Positions 33,018-43,025 of a stretch of DNA of 64,000 bases are shown piece by piece (position 1 is the stretch's first letter; each line of letters starts with the position of its first letter). A program made the position numbers and the translations under genes. The stretch comes from Candidatus Hydrogenedentota bacterium (GTDB lineage Bacteria; Hydrogenedentota; Hydrogenedentia; Hydrogenedentales; SLHB01), in NCBI GenBank assembly GCA_020848835.1, contig JADLHJ010000059.1, positions 183,854 through 247,853 on the forward strand, written 5' to 3'. The notes beneath the pieces were generated by a model, which was given only the letters and a program-made list of their open reading frames with translations, was not told the origin of the DNA and did not search any database.

Positions 33018-33752
33018 ATGAAATTAATCCTTGCCTCTGCTCTTGCGCTTACCCTCGCGTTTTCCGCATTTGCGGCGGATACGCGGTGTTACGAATTGCG
33101 CATTTACCACGTCGCACCCGGCAAGTTGGACGCGCTGAATGCGCGGTTCAAGGAGCATAGCTGTGCGCTGTTGGAAAAGCATGGTTTCACCAATGTTGGT
33201 TATTGGGTACCGGTGGACAACAAGGACAATTTGCTGATTTACGTTATCTCCAGCCCAAGCCGTGAGGCGCACGATAAAGCGTGGAAAGAGTTTGCTGCGG
33301 ATCCTGCGTGGAAGGAAGTGGTGAAAACGACTGAGGCGAACGGCAAGCTCGTGACGAAAGTGGACAGCATTTATTTGACGTCTACAGATTTCTCGCCGGA
33401 GCTGAAGATAGCGGTGAACGAACCTGCGCGCGCGTTCGAACTGCGAACCTACACGCCCGCGGAAGGGAAGATGGAATCGTTGCTGTCGCGTTTTCGCGAT
33501 CACACGGTGAAGTTGTTTGAGAAACATGGCATGACGAATGTTGCGTATTGGACTTCGACCGGCGTGGAAAAGCCGCAGCTTATTTATATTTTGGCCCACA
33601 AGAGCAAGGAAGATGGGCTGAAATCGTTTGGTACGTTTCGTGTCGATCCGGCATGGGTGGAAGCTAAAAAGGCGTCGGAATCAAATGGAAGTCTGACGGA
33701 GAAGGTGGAATCGGTATACATGACACCGGTGGATTATTCGCAGATGAAGTAG
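33018..33752 (+). CDS. secreted tandem NIPSNAP-family protein
   Basis: 244 aa. Signal peptide LILASALALTLAFSAFA. Two NIPSNAP (dimeric ferredoxin-like) repeats: residues 22-130 (CYELRIYHVAPGKLDALNARFKEH ... GYWVPVDNKDNLLIYV) and 140-240 (AFELRTYTPAEGKMESLLSRFRDH ... AYWTSTGVEKPQLIYIL). SD AAAGGAG precedes the ATG. These proteins are abundant in planctomycete-like bacteria; function not established. Confidence 0.88.
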   Translation: MKLILASALALTLAFSAFAADTRCYELRIYHVAPGKLDALNARFKEHSCALLEKHGFTNVGYWVPVDNKDNLLIYVISSPSREAHDKAWKEFAADPAWKEVVKTTEANGKLVTKVDSIYLTSTDFSPELKIAVNEPARAFELRTYTPAEGKMESLLSRFRDHTVKLFEKHGMTNVAYWTSTGVEKPQLIYILAHKSKEDGLKSFGTFRVDPAWVEAKKASESNGSLTEKVESVYMTPVDYSQMK

Positions 33753-33790
33753 AAGGGCAAACTGTTGCGCCGTGCTCTGCGAGCGCTGCG

Positions 33791-34354
33791 CTACTTGAGC
33801 GCATCTTCGATTAGTGCGATTACGCGCGGGGCGTCGGGTGGTGTTGGCGGTTCGATACGCGCGATGACATGTCCATCGCGCGCGACGAGAAACTTGGTGA
33901 AGTTCCATTTGATTGCGCCGGCCAAAGTGCCGTTTGGTTCGGATGTAAGCGTTTTAAAGAGCGGTGCCGCGTCGTTGCCGGAAACGCGTACTTTGTCGAA
34001 TATTTCAAAGTCAGTCTTGAAGTTGATGCGGCAAAACTCGCGAATGTCTTCGTTTGTGCCCGGCTCTTGGCCGCCGAATTCGTTGCAGGGGAATGCGAGT
34101 ACTTCGAAACCACGATCTTTGTAACGCGCGTGTAGAGATTGCAGTGCTTCGTATTGCGGAGTGAAGCCGCACTTGGATGCGACGTTTACGATCATCAACA
34201 CCTGATTGTTATATCGTTCGCCGATTTTAATTGGCGAACCGTCTGCCTTTTGCACTTCGCAGGAGGAGATATCTGCCCCTTTTCCATTTTTGGGAGGGAG
34301 CACGCTGCCCGCGCCACGGATAACGCGCCGGACGATTTTTCTGAGGATGCTCAT
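33791..34354 (-). CDS. glutathione peroxidase-family protein
   Basis: 187 aa. Thiol peroxidase: MIVNVASKCGFTPQYEALQ with Cys (not selenocysteine) as the peroxidatic residue, LAFPCNEFGGQEPGTNEDI with the Gln and the second Cys, and IKWNFTKFLVARDGHV with the Trp-Asn of the catalytic tetrad. A short hydrophobic/basic N-terminus (ILRKIVRRVIRGAGSV) precedes the domain and is not a clear signal. Bacterial members usually use thioredoxin; trxB is about 1.3 kb away. Start overlaps the DUF1573 gene by 4 nt (ATGA). Confidence 0.92.
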   Translation of the reverse strand: MSILRKIVRRVIRGAGSVLPPKNGKGADISSCEVQKADGSPIKIGERYNNQVLMIVNVASKCGFTPQYEALQSLHARYKDRGFEVLAFPCNEFGGQEPGTNEDIREFCRINFKTDFEIFDKVRVSGNDAAPLFKTLTSEPNGTLAGAIKWNFTKFLVARDGHVIARIEPPTPPDAPRVIALIEDALK

Positions 34355-35454
34355 TCCGCCACTCTATCTTCGGCGGTTTTCTGTGCGTCGTGGTCTTGCT
34401 GCACGTCGACTTTGGACGCGGACTCCGCGGCTTCTTTGCTGGTGGCGAGAATCACGTTCATGCGCTCTTCCGCTTCTTCTCCTCCCACCTTCGCGGTGAT
34501 CTTGAGTGTGGCCTGCAACGATTTTGTTTTGCCCTTGGGCGACGGCAACGCGGTGACTTTTACGCGCACGGTATTCTCCGGCGCGCCGGTTTCGATCTCC
34601 GCTTTGAAGCGTTTCTCCCGCGAGATGAATGTGGCTACATCGGTTATGGGTGCGCCGTAGGGGGACATGAAGTCCACGGTTCCCGAGACGGGCTCTTTAT
34701 CGTTTTCTTGCAAGAGCACGAGTTGCCGTGTCGCAGCCTGCAACGGTTTCTTCACGTGTGCGCGCAACAGGATGGTTTTCTCCGGAGTTTCAGTGTCATT
34801 TGTGTTGATGACCAACTGATCGTTGACCGAGCCGAAAGCGATCGACACCGACGGTTTTACCGTGATGTCGATAGTCCCTTCTTTTGAACCCGGCTTGGAG
34901 GCGACCTCGAACTTGGCAGGATCAAACTTCATGTCCGTGATTGCCAGGGGCGGCTGGCCTGCAAAAGTAGCGAGCGTGATGGTCTGTTCTGGTTGCTCGC
35001 CGCGTTTAATTTCGGGGATTTCCAGAGTAATGGGATATTCTTCGGCGGCGGTGCCTTTCAAGATCAATTCGTCTGGCGGAACATTGCCGGCGTAGTTGAC
35101 AATAACTTTGGATTCGATAGGGTTGTGTTTGCCGCGGGTCTTTAGCTGCACCGGCACATCAAGCGATTTTCCGGGCTCGATAACGGTGTTCTTTTCAACA
35201 TCGGCGACTGTGCAACCGCAGGTGGATTGCACGCGCGTTACGGTGACGGGTTCCTTACCGGTGTTTGTGACTTGGAAAGTGTGTTTAACAATGGCGGCCT
35301 GCCGCACACTGCCGAACTCGAAGACGGTTGTGCGACGTTCACCGCGCGCGGGCTTCGCGGCGGCAGGCGATTTTGAAGTTTCCTCGGCCGGCCTTGATCC
35401 GCAGGACTGCGCGAATGCAGCGAGCAAAACGAAAACGAAAATTCTGATACTCAC
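34351..35454 (-). CDS. DUF1573 lipoprotein-like protein
   Basis: 367 aa. N-terminal signal RIFVFVLLAAFAQSC with a cysteine at the expected lipid site, followed by a Ser/Ala/Lys linker. DUF1573 (Ig-like) at about residues 40-145: FEFGSVRQAAIVKHTFQVTNTGKEPVTVTRVQSTCGCTVAD...IEPGKSLDVPVQL. Further Ig-like repeats follow to the end. Likely periplasmic; function unknown. Translationally coupled to the peroxidase gene. Confidence 0.82.
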   Translation of the reverse strand: MSIRIFVFVLLAAFAQSCGSRPAEETSKSPAAAKPARGERRTTVFEFGSVRQAAIVKHTFQVTNTGKEPVTVTRVQSTCGCTVADVEKNTVIEPGKSLDVPVQLKTRGKHNPIESKVIVNYAGNVPPDELILKGTAAEEYPITLEIPEIKRGEQPEQTITLATFAGQPPLAITDMKFDPAKFEVASKPGSKEGTIDITVKPSVSIAFGSVNDQLVINTNDTETPEKTILLRAHVKKPLQAATRQLVLLQENDKEPVSGTVDFMSPYGAPITDVATFISREKRFKAEIETGAPENTVRVKVTALPSPKGKTKSLQATLKITAKVGGEEAEERMNVILATSKEAAESASKVDVQQDHDAQKTAEDRVAE

Positions 35455-35643
35455 AACATAACTCCGATTTTCCGGACTTGCATAGCGGGCAATAATACAT
35501 CATTGCTTGGCGCTGTGGATCACCGGCGATTTGCCGTGTACAGCATCGCCGCGTATAATCTCGAAGCGTGTGCCAACATTCCAGTCTGAGGGCGGATCTC
35601 ACAAATTGACACGTCCTGCCTCTCGTATGCCTAGGAGTCGCCC

Positions 35644-36594
35644 ATGGAAAAAGTGATCATCATCGGTTCAGGTCCCGCCGGGTATACCGCGGCGCTGTAC
35701 TCCGCGCGCGCGAACCTCTCGCCGCTATTGTTTGAAGGCGAACTGAGCAAGGACATTCTGCCGGGCGGGCAGTTGATGACGACGACGGAGGTCGAGAATT
35801 ATCCCGGCTTTCCGGAGGGTGTCACCGGGCCGGAGATGATGGAGCTTTTCAAGAAGCAGGCGGAGCGTTTTGGCGCTCGTATCGAGTCGAAGACGATTAC
35901 TTCTGTCGATTTTTCCAAGCGGCCTTTCACGCTTGTGTCAGGTAAAGAGACTTTTCAAGCGAAGTCGATCATCATCGCGACGGGCGCGACCGCGAAGTAT
36001 TTGGGTCTTCCTTCAGAAGAAACGTATATGAACCGGGGTGTTTCCGCTTGCGCGACCTGCGATGGCGCGTTGCCGCGTTTTCGTAACAAGCCGCTGGTCG
36101 TGGTGGGAGGTGGCGATACCGCGATGGAAGAGGCCATCTTCCTCACGAACTATGCGAGCAAAGTGCACATCGTGCATCGTCGCGATAAGTTTCGTGCGTC
36201 GAAGATCATGGCGGACCGCGCGATTGCGAACCCAAAGATTGTTTGTGAATGGAATTCCACTGTGGATGAAGTGTTGGGTGACGAGAAACTGGGCGTAACG
36301 GGCGTGCGCCTTAAAGATGTGAATACCGGCGTGACGCGCGACATTGAATGCACGGGATACTTTTCGGCGATTGGGCACAAGCCGAACACGGATTTGTTCA
36401 AAGGCGTGCTCGATATGGATGAAACGGGATACCTTGTCACGAAGCCAGGCTCGACCTATACGAATATCGATGGGGTGTTTGCGGCTGGCGACGTGCAGGA
36501 CCGTGTGTATCGACAGGCAATCACTGCGGCAGGGTCGGGCTGCATGGCTGCGATTGACTGCACGCGCTGGCTTGAAGCCAATGAACACGAGTAG
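35644..36594 (+). CDS. trxB: thioredoxin reductase
   Basis: 316 aa. FAD/NADPH enzyme reducing thioredoxin. FAD motif [18 protein letters not shown] at the N-terminus, redox pair ACATCDGAL (about residues 135-143), NADPH motif [16 protein letters not shown], and C-terminal [32 protein letters not shown] before the ATG. Followed by a separate membrane protein gene after 33 nt. Confidence 0.96.
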   Translation: MEKVIIIGSGPAGYTAALYSARANLSPLLFEGELSKDILPGGQLMTTTEVENYPGFPEGVTGPEMMELFKKQAERFGARIESKTITSVDFSKRPFTLVSGKETFQAKSIIIATGATAKYLGLPSEETYMNRGVSACATCDGALPRFRNKPLVVVGGGDTAMEEAIFLTNYASKVHIVHRRDKFRASKIMADRAIANPKIVCEWNSTVDEVLGDEKLGVTGVRLKDVNTGVTRDIECTGYFSAIGHKPNTDLFKGVLDMDETGYLVTKPGSTYTNIDGVFAAGDVQDRVYRQAITAAGSGCMAAIDCTRWLEANEHE

Positions 36595-36627
36595 CAATAC
36601 CGACCCGCGGAATCTCGTAGTTCTATA

Positions 36628-37761
36628 ATGGATGCGGCGTACGATCGTATTCCCGTCGTCGCCCTCGAAGTCGCGCCAACCTCCACGCGCATGCTCTCTC
36701 TCGATGCATTGCGCGGGTTCGACATGTTTTGGATCATCGGCGTCGATCAGCTCATCTTTTCGATCAAGAAGACTTTCCCTTCACGTTTTACCGAAGTGCT
36801 TGCGGGCCAGTTCGAACACGCGACGTGGGAGGGGTTTCGATTCTACGATCTGATTTTTCCGTTGTTTGTTTTTCTAGTAGGAATTACCACTGTGTTTTCG
36901 CTGAGCAAAGTACCGGAAACCGGTAGCAAGGCCGCGGTATACAAAAGGATTGCGCGACGCTTCTTGTTGCTCTACTTGTTGGCGTTTGTGCATGACGGCG
37001 TATTGTGGGGCGAAAACATCAGAATGCTGGGTGTACTGCAGCGCATCGCGTGGTGTTATCTCTTCACCTCGCTGATTTACCTGCACCTGCGGTTACGCGG
37101 TCTTATTATCGTGTTTGCGGCGATATTGATTGGATATTGGGCTTTGATGACATTTGTGCCGCCGCCTGGCGAAGCCACACCCACTTTTGCCATGCACAAA
37201 AACTGGTCGAATCGAATTGACAGCAAGCTTCTGCTCCCCGGGGATTGGGAGCCGCGCGGCTGGCGCAATGAAGGATACCTCAGCACCTTGCCCGCAATTG
37301 CGACATGTATCCTCGGCACTTTCACCGGCGTTATGCTCCGGGCGAAACACTTAAGCGATGTGCAGAAGTTTCGGTATATGGCGATGGGTGGGGCGGTGCT
37401 TTTGATCGTTGGTTACTCGTGGGGATTGCAGTTTCCCGTAATCAAGCGGATTTGGACGTCCACTTACGTGTTGGTTGCCGGCGGGTACAGCCTCCTGTTG
37501 CTCGCGTCGTTTTACTACATCATTGATATGCGGCGCTGGCGCAAATGGGCAACGCCCTTCCTCTGGATTGGCGCGAACGCAATCGTCGCTTATGTGCTTG
37601 CGAGCATCGCGCCGTGGAGTTGGTTCACGGGTCCTTTTGCCAGTTGGCTTGCGGCGTATTGCGGGGGTGCGTCTAACGTAGTGGCGGCCGCCGTCATTCC
37701 CTGCCTTGTAATTCTTCTTATGTACGTGATGTACCGGAAACATTGGTATTTGCGCGTTTAG
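36628..37761 (+). CDS. HGSNAT-like / DUF5009 membrane acyltransferase-family protein
   Basis: 377 aa with about ten hydrophobic helices. The N-terminal RMLSLDALRGFDMFWIIG is the hallmark (SLDxLRGxxM) of heparan-alpha-glucosaminide acetyltransferase-like proteins; also DLIFPLFVFLVGITTVFSL and GVLQRIAWCYLFTSLIYL. Eukaryotic HGSNAT acetylates terminal glucosamine across the lysosomal membrane; the bacterial role is presumably sugar acetylation at the inner membrane, which is inference. Confidence 0.82.
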   Translation: MDAAYDRIPVVALEVAPTSTRMLSLDALRGFDMFWIIGVDQLIFSIKKTFPSRFTEVLAGQFEHATWEGFRFYDLIFPLFVFLVGITTVFSLSKVPETGSKAAVYKRIARRFLLLYLLAFVHDGVLWGENIRMLGVLQRIAWCYLFTSLIYLHLRLRGLIIVFAAILIGYWALMTFVPPPGEATPTFAMHKNWSNRIDSKLLLPGDWEPRGWRNEGYLSTLPAIATCILGTFTGVMLRAKHLSDVQKFRYMAMGGAVLLIVGYSWGLQFPVIKRIWTSTYVLVAGGYSLLLLASFYYIIDMRRWRKWATPFLWIGANAIVAYVLASIAPWSWFTGPFASWLAAYCGGASNVVAAAVIPCLVILLMYVMYRKHWYLRV

Positions 37762-37766
37762 CCTGC

Positions 37767-38897
37767 TTATTTCACCACGCCCAAGTACTCGCGATTGACG
37801 CGTTTGCCGATGCCCGTGAGGATTTCGTAGGGGATGGTGCCGGCGCGTTCGGCGAGTTCGGCGACAGTGATTGATTCGCTGCCGTCGCTCCCGATGAGAG
37901 TAACGGTGTCGCCGACGGCTGCGTTTGGCACGTCGTTTATTTCAACGATGATTTGGTCCATGGAGACGCGGCCGCGGATTGGGCAGCGCCTGCCCCGAAT
38001 CAGAACTGACGCGCGGTTGGAAAGGCTGAGGGGATAGCCATCCGCGTATCCCACGGGCACAATGCAGGTGCGCAGTGGGCCATTCGCAGTATAGGTGCGG
38101 CCATAGCCGATGTTTGCGCCGCGCTCAAGATCCTTGATGAGTACGATCTTCGATTCCCAGCGCAATACTGGCGAAAGTGTGGGCACCATGGGCGGCGTGT
38201 CCGAGGGCCACACGCCGTAGGTCATGAGACCTACGCGCACCATGTCGAAAGTTGCGCCTTCGTGATTCACGACGCCGGCGCTGTTTGCGGCGTGGGTCAT
38301 TTCGTAGGGGATGCCTTCTTTTTCGATTTGGCGCAACACCTGGCGAAAAACGCGTAGCTGGGTCGCGGTAAAGGAATCGCGCGTGGAATCGGCGACGGCG
38401 AAATGTGTCGCGATCCCTTCGACATCGACGTGCGAGATTTTTGTGACGGATAGCAGTTCTTTCACGGCGGTTTCGGCGGCGAAGCCTTGGCGGCCCATGC
38501 CGGTATCGATTTTGCAATGCACCGGCACAACTTTGTTGGCCCTGCGCGCGAGATCACCGAGGCGCTCGGCGGTATCGAGATCAGAGATCATGAGGCGCAG
38601 GTCCGCTTCGATTGCGGCGGAGAGCGCTTCGGGTTCGGGTTGGACCAAGAGCAGTATCGGTGTGGTGATACCCGCTTCGCGCAGTTCAATCGCTTCAGAC
38701 ACTGCTGCGACCGCGACCATACGCACGCCCTCTGCAATGGCCTTGCGCGCAATGGGGATGGCGCCGTGGCCGTATGCGTCCGCCTTGATAACGGCGATAA
38801 TTCCGCATTCGCGCGGGATGCGCGCACGCACCGCGCCAAAGTTTTTGCCGTATGCGTTGAGATCGATAATGGCGCGGGATGAGTAGGGAGCGCTCAT
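37767..38897 (-). CDS. alr: alanine racemase
   Basis: 376 aa from the ATG at 38897, overlapping pgsA by 4 nt; the ORF track start at 38990 lies inside pgsA. Provides D-alanine for peptidoglycan. PLP lysine in ECGIIAVIKADAYGHGA, HCKIDTGMGRQGF, the AANSAGVVNH segment, and the second-subunit catalytic tyrosine in GANIGYGRTY, followed by GYADGYPLSLSNRASVLI and RVSMDQIIVEI. Complete. Confidence 0.96.
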   Translation of the reverse strand: MSAPYSSRAIIDLNAYGKNFGAVRARIPRECGIIAVIKADAYGHGAIPIARKAIAEGVRMVAVAAVSEAIELREAGITTPILLLVQPEPEALSAAIEADLRLMISDLDTAERLGDLARRANKVVPVHCKIDTGMGRQGFAAETAVKELLSVTKISHVDVEGIATHFAVADSTRDSFTATQLRVFRQVLRQIEKEGIPYEMTHAANSAGVVNHEGATFDMVRVGLMTYGVWPSDTPPMVPTLSPVLRWESKIVLIKDLERGANIGYGRTYTANGPLRTCIVPVGYADGYPLSLSNRASVLIRGRRCPIRGRVSMDQIIVEINDVPNAAVGDTVTLIGSDGSESITVAELAERAGTIPYEILTGIGKRVNREYLGVVK

Positions 38898-39532
38898 GTG
38901 GAACTGCCCATACGAAGGCTGCGCCAGTTGGCCTGCATGAATCTCAGGCCGGAGTACACGGTATAGCCGGCGACGAAAACCATTGCCCACATGGACGAAT
39001 ACTCGAGCGCGGTGCGATAGCCTTTGGTGTAATTGGGCGCGTAATCAACGACGAAGTGCTCGGCGCCTGCGAGAAACAGGAACACAAAGATATACACGAG
39101 TTGGAGGACCGTCTTTGTTTTTCCATATACGTCGGCGGCGATCACAATTCCGTCGCTTGCGGCGAGCAGGCGCACGCCCGTCACCAAGAATTCGCGCGCG
39201 AGAATTGCAACAATGGTCCAGCCAGGAATGATAAGGCATTTCGCGGCGGGATTGGGGAAGACGCCTTGAGCGGGCGCGCTGGAAAGCGTCATCATCATGA
39301 TAAAGGCCGCCATCACGAGGACCTTATCGGCGACGGGATCGAGCAGCTTGCCAAAGTTAGTGATCAGATTTCGCTCGCGCGCGATCTTGCCGTCGTAATA
39401 GTCCGTGATCGTCGCGATGGTGAATACGAAGTAGCCGAGCCAATAGCACCACCACCAGTCGAAAGAAAGCAACGCAACGAAGATGGGCACCATGATTACG
39501 CGCGCAAGGGTAAGTTTGTTTGGAAGATTCAT
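38894..39532 (-). CDS. pgsA: CDP-diacylglycerol-glycerol-3-phosphate 3-phosphatidyltransferase
   Basis: 212 aa, integral membrane enzyme making phosphatidylglycerol phosphate. CDP-alcohol phosphotransferase motif D-x2-DG-x2-AR-x8-G-x3-D-x3-D is fully seen as ITDYYDGKIARERNLITNFGKLLDPVADK, and the start MNLPNKLTLARVIMVPIFV is typical. A roughly 25-residue loop (SAPAQGVFPNPAAKCLIIPG) is a little longer than usual. Lies between the RodZ-like gene and alr in a cell-envelope cluster. Confidence 0.93.
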   Translation of the reverse strand: MNLPNKLTLARVIMVPIFVALLSFDWWWCYWLGYFVFTIATITDYYDGKIARERNLITNFGKLLDPVADKVLVMAAFIMMMTLSSAPAQGVFPNPAAKCLIIPGWTIVAILAREFLVTGVRLLAASDGIVIAADVYGKTKTVLQLVYIFVFLFLAGAEHFVVDYAPNYTKGYRTALEYSSMWAMVFVAGYTVYSGLRFMQANWRSLRMGSST

Positions 39533-39653
39533 TGCGAACGCACTCGTGCCCGGTAAGTGACACGTATGCTAACAAATCGGGGGAGCGGATTGCATGAAAC
39601 ACAACACCGCCGCGCAGTGCATCGCGGCGCGCTGCGATGAATAGTAGTAGCGG

Positions 39654-40127
39654 CTAGCGCCGGGGCTTCGGCGTTTCGGGTACGCGGATGTCGTCGGCCG
39701 TTGCCGCATGCGCACGCGACTCCGTCGGCTGCGCGTTTGGCCGCACTACGACGGTATACGTGAACCAGCTCAACGCGATCACCGCGCAGACCGCCGCCCA
39801 CGCCATGGCATCGCCAACCCAGCGTGGGGGAGGCGCAACCTTGCGGGTGTCGTTCGGCGTGCTGCGACGAAGGAACCCGGTGCTCGGGCGGATACACGCT
39901 TGGTACGTGTCCACAAAGCGGTTGGGCTCTACGTCGAGCAACTGGCAATACGTTTTCAAAAAACCGACGGAGTAGCACGCGGCGGGCAGGTTATGCACGG
40001 CGCCTGCTTCGATGGATTCTACGAACTGTGCTGGCACACGAATGCGGCGATAGATATCTTCCGAGCTGAACCCCAGTTCTTCCCGTCTCGCGCGCAGTTC
40101 ATGGCCAGGGAAAGTTAAATGGCTCAT
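39654..40127 (-). CDS. RodZ-like membrane-anchored HTH protein
   Basis: 157 aa. N-terminal RodZ-type helix-turn-helix: LRARREELGFSSEDIYRRIRVPAQFVESIEAGAVHNLPAACYSVGFLKTYCQLL. Then a basic linker and one membrane helix (AMAWAAVCAVIALSWFTYTVV, about residues 107-127). The C-terminal periplasmic domain of full RodZ is missing; only about 30 residues remain. Probably binds MreB-like actin or acts in envelope organisation, by analogy. ATG overlaps the ftsK stop (ATGA), linking it to division. Confidence 0.82.
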   Translation of the reverse strand: MSHLTFPGHELRARREELGFSSEDIYRRIRVPAQFVESIEAGAVHNLPAACYSVGFLKTYCQLLDVEPNRFVDTYQACIRPSTGFLRRSTPNDTRKVAPPPRWVGDAMAWAAVCAVIALSWFTYTVVVRPNAQPTESRAHAATADDIRVPETPKPRR

Positions 40128-42772
40128 GCAACCTCGTTGTTCGGTGGCATACTCACCAGGATCTCACGGGCCTTACTGCCGATATGAGGTCCCACTATCC
40201 CCCTCATTTCCATCATGTCAATGAGCCTGGCCGCGCGAGTATATCCTACACGGAGGCGTCTTTGCACCATAGAAATTGAGGCTTGTCCCGTTTCTAACAC
40301 AACCTGTACGGCTTCATCGAATTTTTCGTCGTCTTCGTCCTCCATGATTTCAAGCTGATCCTTGGACTTCCCGAAATTCTGGATTTCGTCGCGGTATTGC
40401 GGCGGGGCCTGCGTCTTCAGGTAAGCGATAAGGCCATTCATTTCCTGGTCGCTTACGAACGCACCCTGGATACGGGTGGGCTTGGACTGCCCAGCCGGCA
40501 GGTACAGCATGTCGCCTTTGCCGATGAGGCGCTCGGCACCAATCTCGTCGAGGATGCAGCGCGAGTCCACGCGCGAAGATACCTGGAACGAGATACGGCA
40601 GGGGAAGTTGGCTTTGATGACGCCGGTCAATACGTCCACGGAGGGTCGCTGGGTGGCGATCACGAGATGGATACCGACGGCGCGCGCGAGTTGCGCGAGG
40701 CGCGCGATGGCGTCTTCCACCTCGGCGCGCGCCAGCATCATAAGGTCCGCCAATTCGTCGATCACGCAGACGATGTAAGGGAGCTTGCGGATCGATTGGA
40801 CCGCTTCGCTGTTCTGCTCGGTCTGGTCGTCGCCGCCTTCGGAAACGAGTTCGATTTCGCCGTTGTCTACGCTTTGGTTATAGACCTCGATGTTGCGCAC
40901 GCGGAGGTGCGCGAAGAGGCGGTAGCGCTCTTCCATTTCCGTGATAAGCCATTGCAACGCGGACGCGGCCTTTTTCGCATCAGTGACCACGGGCGTGATT
41001 AAGTGTGGAATATCGTCGAAGATCGAAAGTTCAACCATCTTCGGGTCGATGAGCATCAACTGCAATTCATCGGGTGTGCGCGCGACAAGCAGACTCGCGA
41101 GCAACGTTTTTACGCATACCGTTTTACCGGCGCCTGTTGCGCCAGCGACGAGCACGTGCGGCATGCCAGTGAGATCGGCGACGCTGACTTCGCCTGCGAT
41201 GTCCTTGCCGAGCGTGAGGGGCAACGGGCCTTTGCTGCGGCTGAAGGGACGCGACTCGAGCAGCTCGCGGATCACGACGGGCTCGCGGAATTTGTTGGGC
41301 ACCTCGATACCCACGCGACCTTTTCCGGGGATCGGCGCTTCTACGCGTACGCGGTGTGCCTTGAGAGCAAGCGCGATGTCGTCGGCGAGGGAGAGGAAGC
41401 GGCTGACCTTGATGCCGGGCGCGGGCTCCAGTTCGAAGCGGGTGATGGTAGGCCCACGCGTCACGTCTGTCACGCGCGCTTCGATGCTGAAAGTCTGCAA
41501 CGTTTCTTCGAGTATCTGGCTGGTCTTAAGTAATTCGTCGCTCCAGTCCTCGACGGGGGGCGGCGTGGGCATATCGAACAATTCGAGCGACGGCTTAGTG
41601 TAGCGTTTGGGGTACACGTAGTCGGCCGGAAGTTCGGCGTCGATGGCAGTTTTGCGGCGCGGCATCGGCGCGCGTTTCTTCAGTGCAGTGAATTCGATGG
41701 GCGCGCGCACAGGCTGCGTAATAGTGGGCTTCGCTTCATCGGCTATCCCAATGATTGCTGCATCGCTCTCTTCCGTTTCGTCTTCTGTAGCTTCGTCGAG
41801 GTCAGCTTCGGCTTCTTCTTCGCCGTCGTCTTCGCCGTAGATTAGATCCTCGTCATCATCGTCATCTAGATCCGGTGTGCTTTGCGAGGTCCAGATGCGA
41901 ATGCGTTTTTCTTCGGCTTGCTCCGTTGTGGTCGTGTCTTCTTGTTCTTCGGATTCAACAATTGCGGCCTGTTTCGCCGGAAGTTTCTTGCCCGTTTTTG
42001 CCGCGAGGGGCTCATCGCGTTTTTCATTGTCGTTGTTCGCGAAACGCGCGAGGACGATTGGCGCAGGTGATTCGACGCGCGGCTGCGACGGAATCTTTTC
42101 TGCTTTAGACTTCGTGGCTTTTGACTTGTCGTCCTTGTTTAACGCGCGGCGGTTGGCCCATGCCGATTTCGCACCGCCGGTGACCGCATTCACAAACGCC
42201 GCGATCGTTGCCGTCGCAAACTTCGCAACGGCCATGACTACGATTCGAATCGCGTCGAACGCGTGAACGAAGAGAAACTCGGTGGCAAGCAGAAGGCCAA
42301 TTACAAACAACGCTGCGGCGATGATGTTCGAGCCAATGTCACCGAAGGCGTTCAGCAAGAACGATCCCAAGAACCCGCCAATCACACCACCTGCGTGGTC
42401 GCCGCTTGGTGTGGGCGTGACGTCGATGTGAAGAAGCGCGGAGACAGAGAACAGCATTACTACCGCGCCGCCCGCGCGCCACAATAAGCGATCGAGACCT
42501 TGATGACGCAGCAGCATACTGCCCCAGACGAGTGTCAGGAAGTAGAGCAGGTGAACCGCGCCGCCAAACGCGATGCTTCCGATTCCGGCAACGATTGCAC
42601 CCGGCTTGCCAAGCAGGTTTGAAACTTGCGCCATGCCTTCGAGCGGGCGTCGGACATCGGATTTGTAGCCGTCGGTGATGAGCGCCAGGAAAAGGAGAAT
42701 AGTGAGAGCGATCATGGCGATGCCAACAATTTCATTTGTGCGCTCGCGCGAGCTATATGGCATGCCGCTCAT
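40124..42772 (-). CDS. ftsK: DNA translocase FtsK/SpoIIIE
   Basis: 882 aa from the ATG at 42772, which has AGGAG upstream; the TTG at 42808 is rejected. N-terminal membrane domain (residues about 15-200, four helices), then an acidic low-complexity linker (DDDDEDLIYGEDDGEEEAEADLDEATEDE), then the motor: Walker A GATGAGKTVCVK, Walker B YIVCVIDELADLMM, VHLVIATQRPSVDVLTG. The C-terminal winged-helix gamma domain (FDEAVQVVLETGQASISMVQRRLRVGYTRAARLIDMME) should read KOPS-like DNA. Couples chromosome segregation to septation. Confidence 0.96.
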   Translation of the reverse strand: MSGMPYSSRERTNEIVGIAMIALTILLFLALITDGYKSDVRRPLEGMAQVSNLLGKPGAIVAGIGSIAFGGAVHLLYFLTLVWGSMLLRHQGLDRLLWRAGGAVVMLFSVSALLHIDVTPTPSGDHAGGVIGGFLGSFLLNAFGDIGSNIIAAALFVIGLLLATEFLFVHAFDAIRIVVMAVAKFATATIAAFVNAVTGGAKSAWANRRALNKDDKSKATKSKAEKIPSQPRVESPAPIVLARFANNDNEKRDEPLAAKTGKKLPAKQAAIVESEEQEDTTTTEQAEEKRIRIWTSQSTPDLDDDDDEDLIYGEDDGEEEAEADLDEATEDETEESDAAIIGIADEAKPTITQPVRAPIEFTALKKRAPMPRRKTAIDAELPADYVYPKRYTKPSLELFDMPTPPPVEDWSDELLKTSQILEETLQTFSIEARVTDVTRGPTITRFELEPAPGIKVSRFLSLADDIALALKAHRVRVEAPIPGKGRVGIEVPNKFREPVVIRELLESRPFSRSKGPLPLTLGKDIAGEVSVADLTGMPHVLVAGATGAGKTVCVKTLLASLLVARTPDELQLMLIDPKMVELSIFDDIPHLITPVVTDAKKAASALQWLITEMEERYRLFAHLRVRNIEVYNQSVDNGEIELVSEGGDDQTEQNSEAVQSIRKLPYIVCVIDELADLMMLARAEVEDAIARLAQLARAVGIHLVIATQRPSVDVLTGVIKANFPCRISFQVSSRVDSRCILDEIGAERLIGKGDMLYLPAGQSKPTRIQGAFVSDQEMNGLIAYLKTQAPPQYRDEIQNFGKSKDQLEIMEDEDDEKFDEAVQVVLETGQASISMVQRRLRVGYTRAARLIDMMEMRGIVGPHIGSKAREILVSMPPNNEVA

Positions 42773-43025
42773 ACTACTCCTGCTTGTGTTGTTGGGCAGG
42801 TACCCCAAGCCGTAGGGAGTTTAACAAATGACCGTATTTCTTGCAACAAAATATTGTGGTCAATATTGGCAGAAATCTATGTATTGTACCAACTTGTCAT
42901 GAACTTTTTGATGAATTTAGTGTATTAAGCTGAACATATTTTTAGTAATAGACTGACAAGCAAATTCTGGACTATGGTTGCGGTGTTGCATGCCAATGAA
43001 ATCATGGTGTCACTAAAGGAGACGA

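Noticed and set aside
40397-41603. Several plus-strand ORFs opposite ftsK
   Set aside because: Shadows of the FtsK motor domain.
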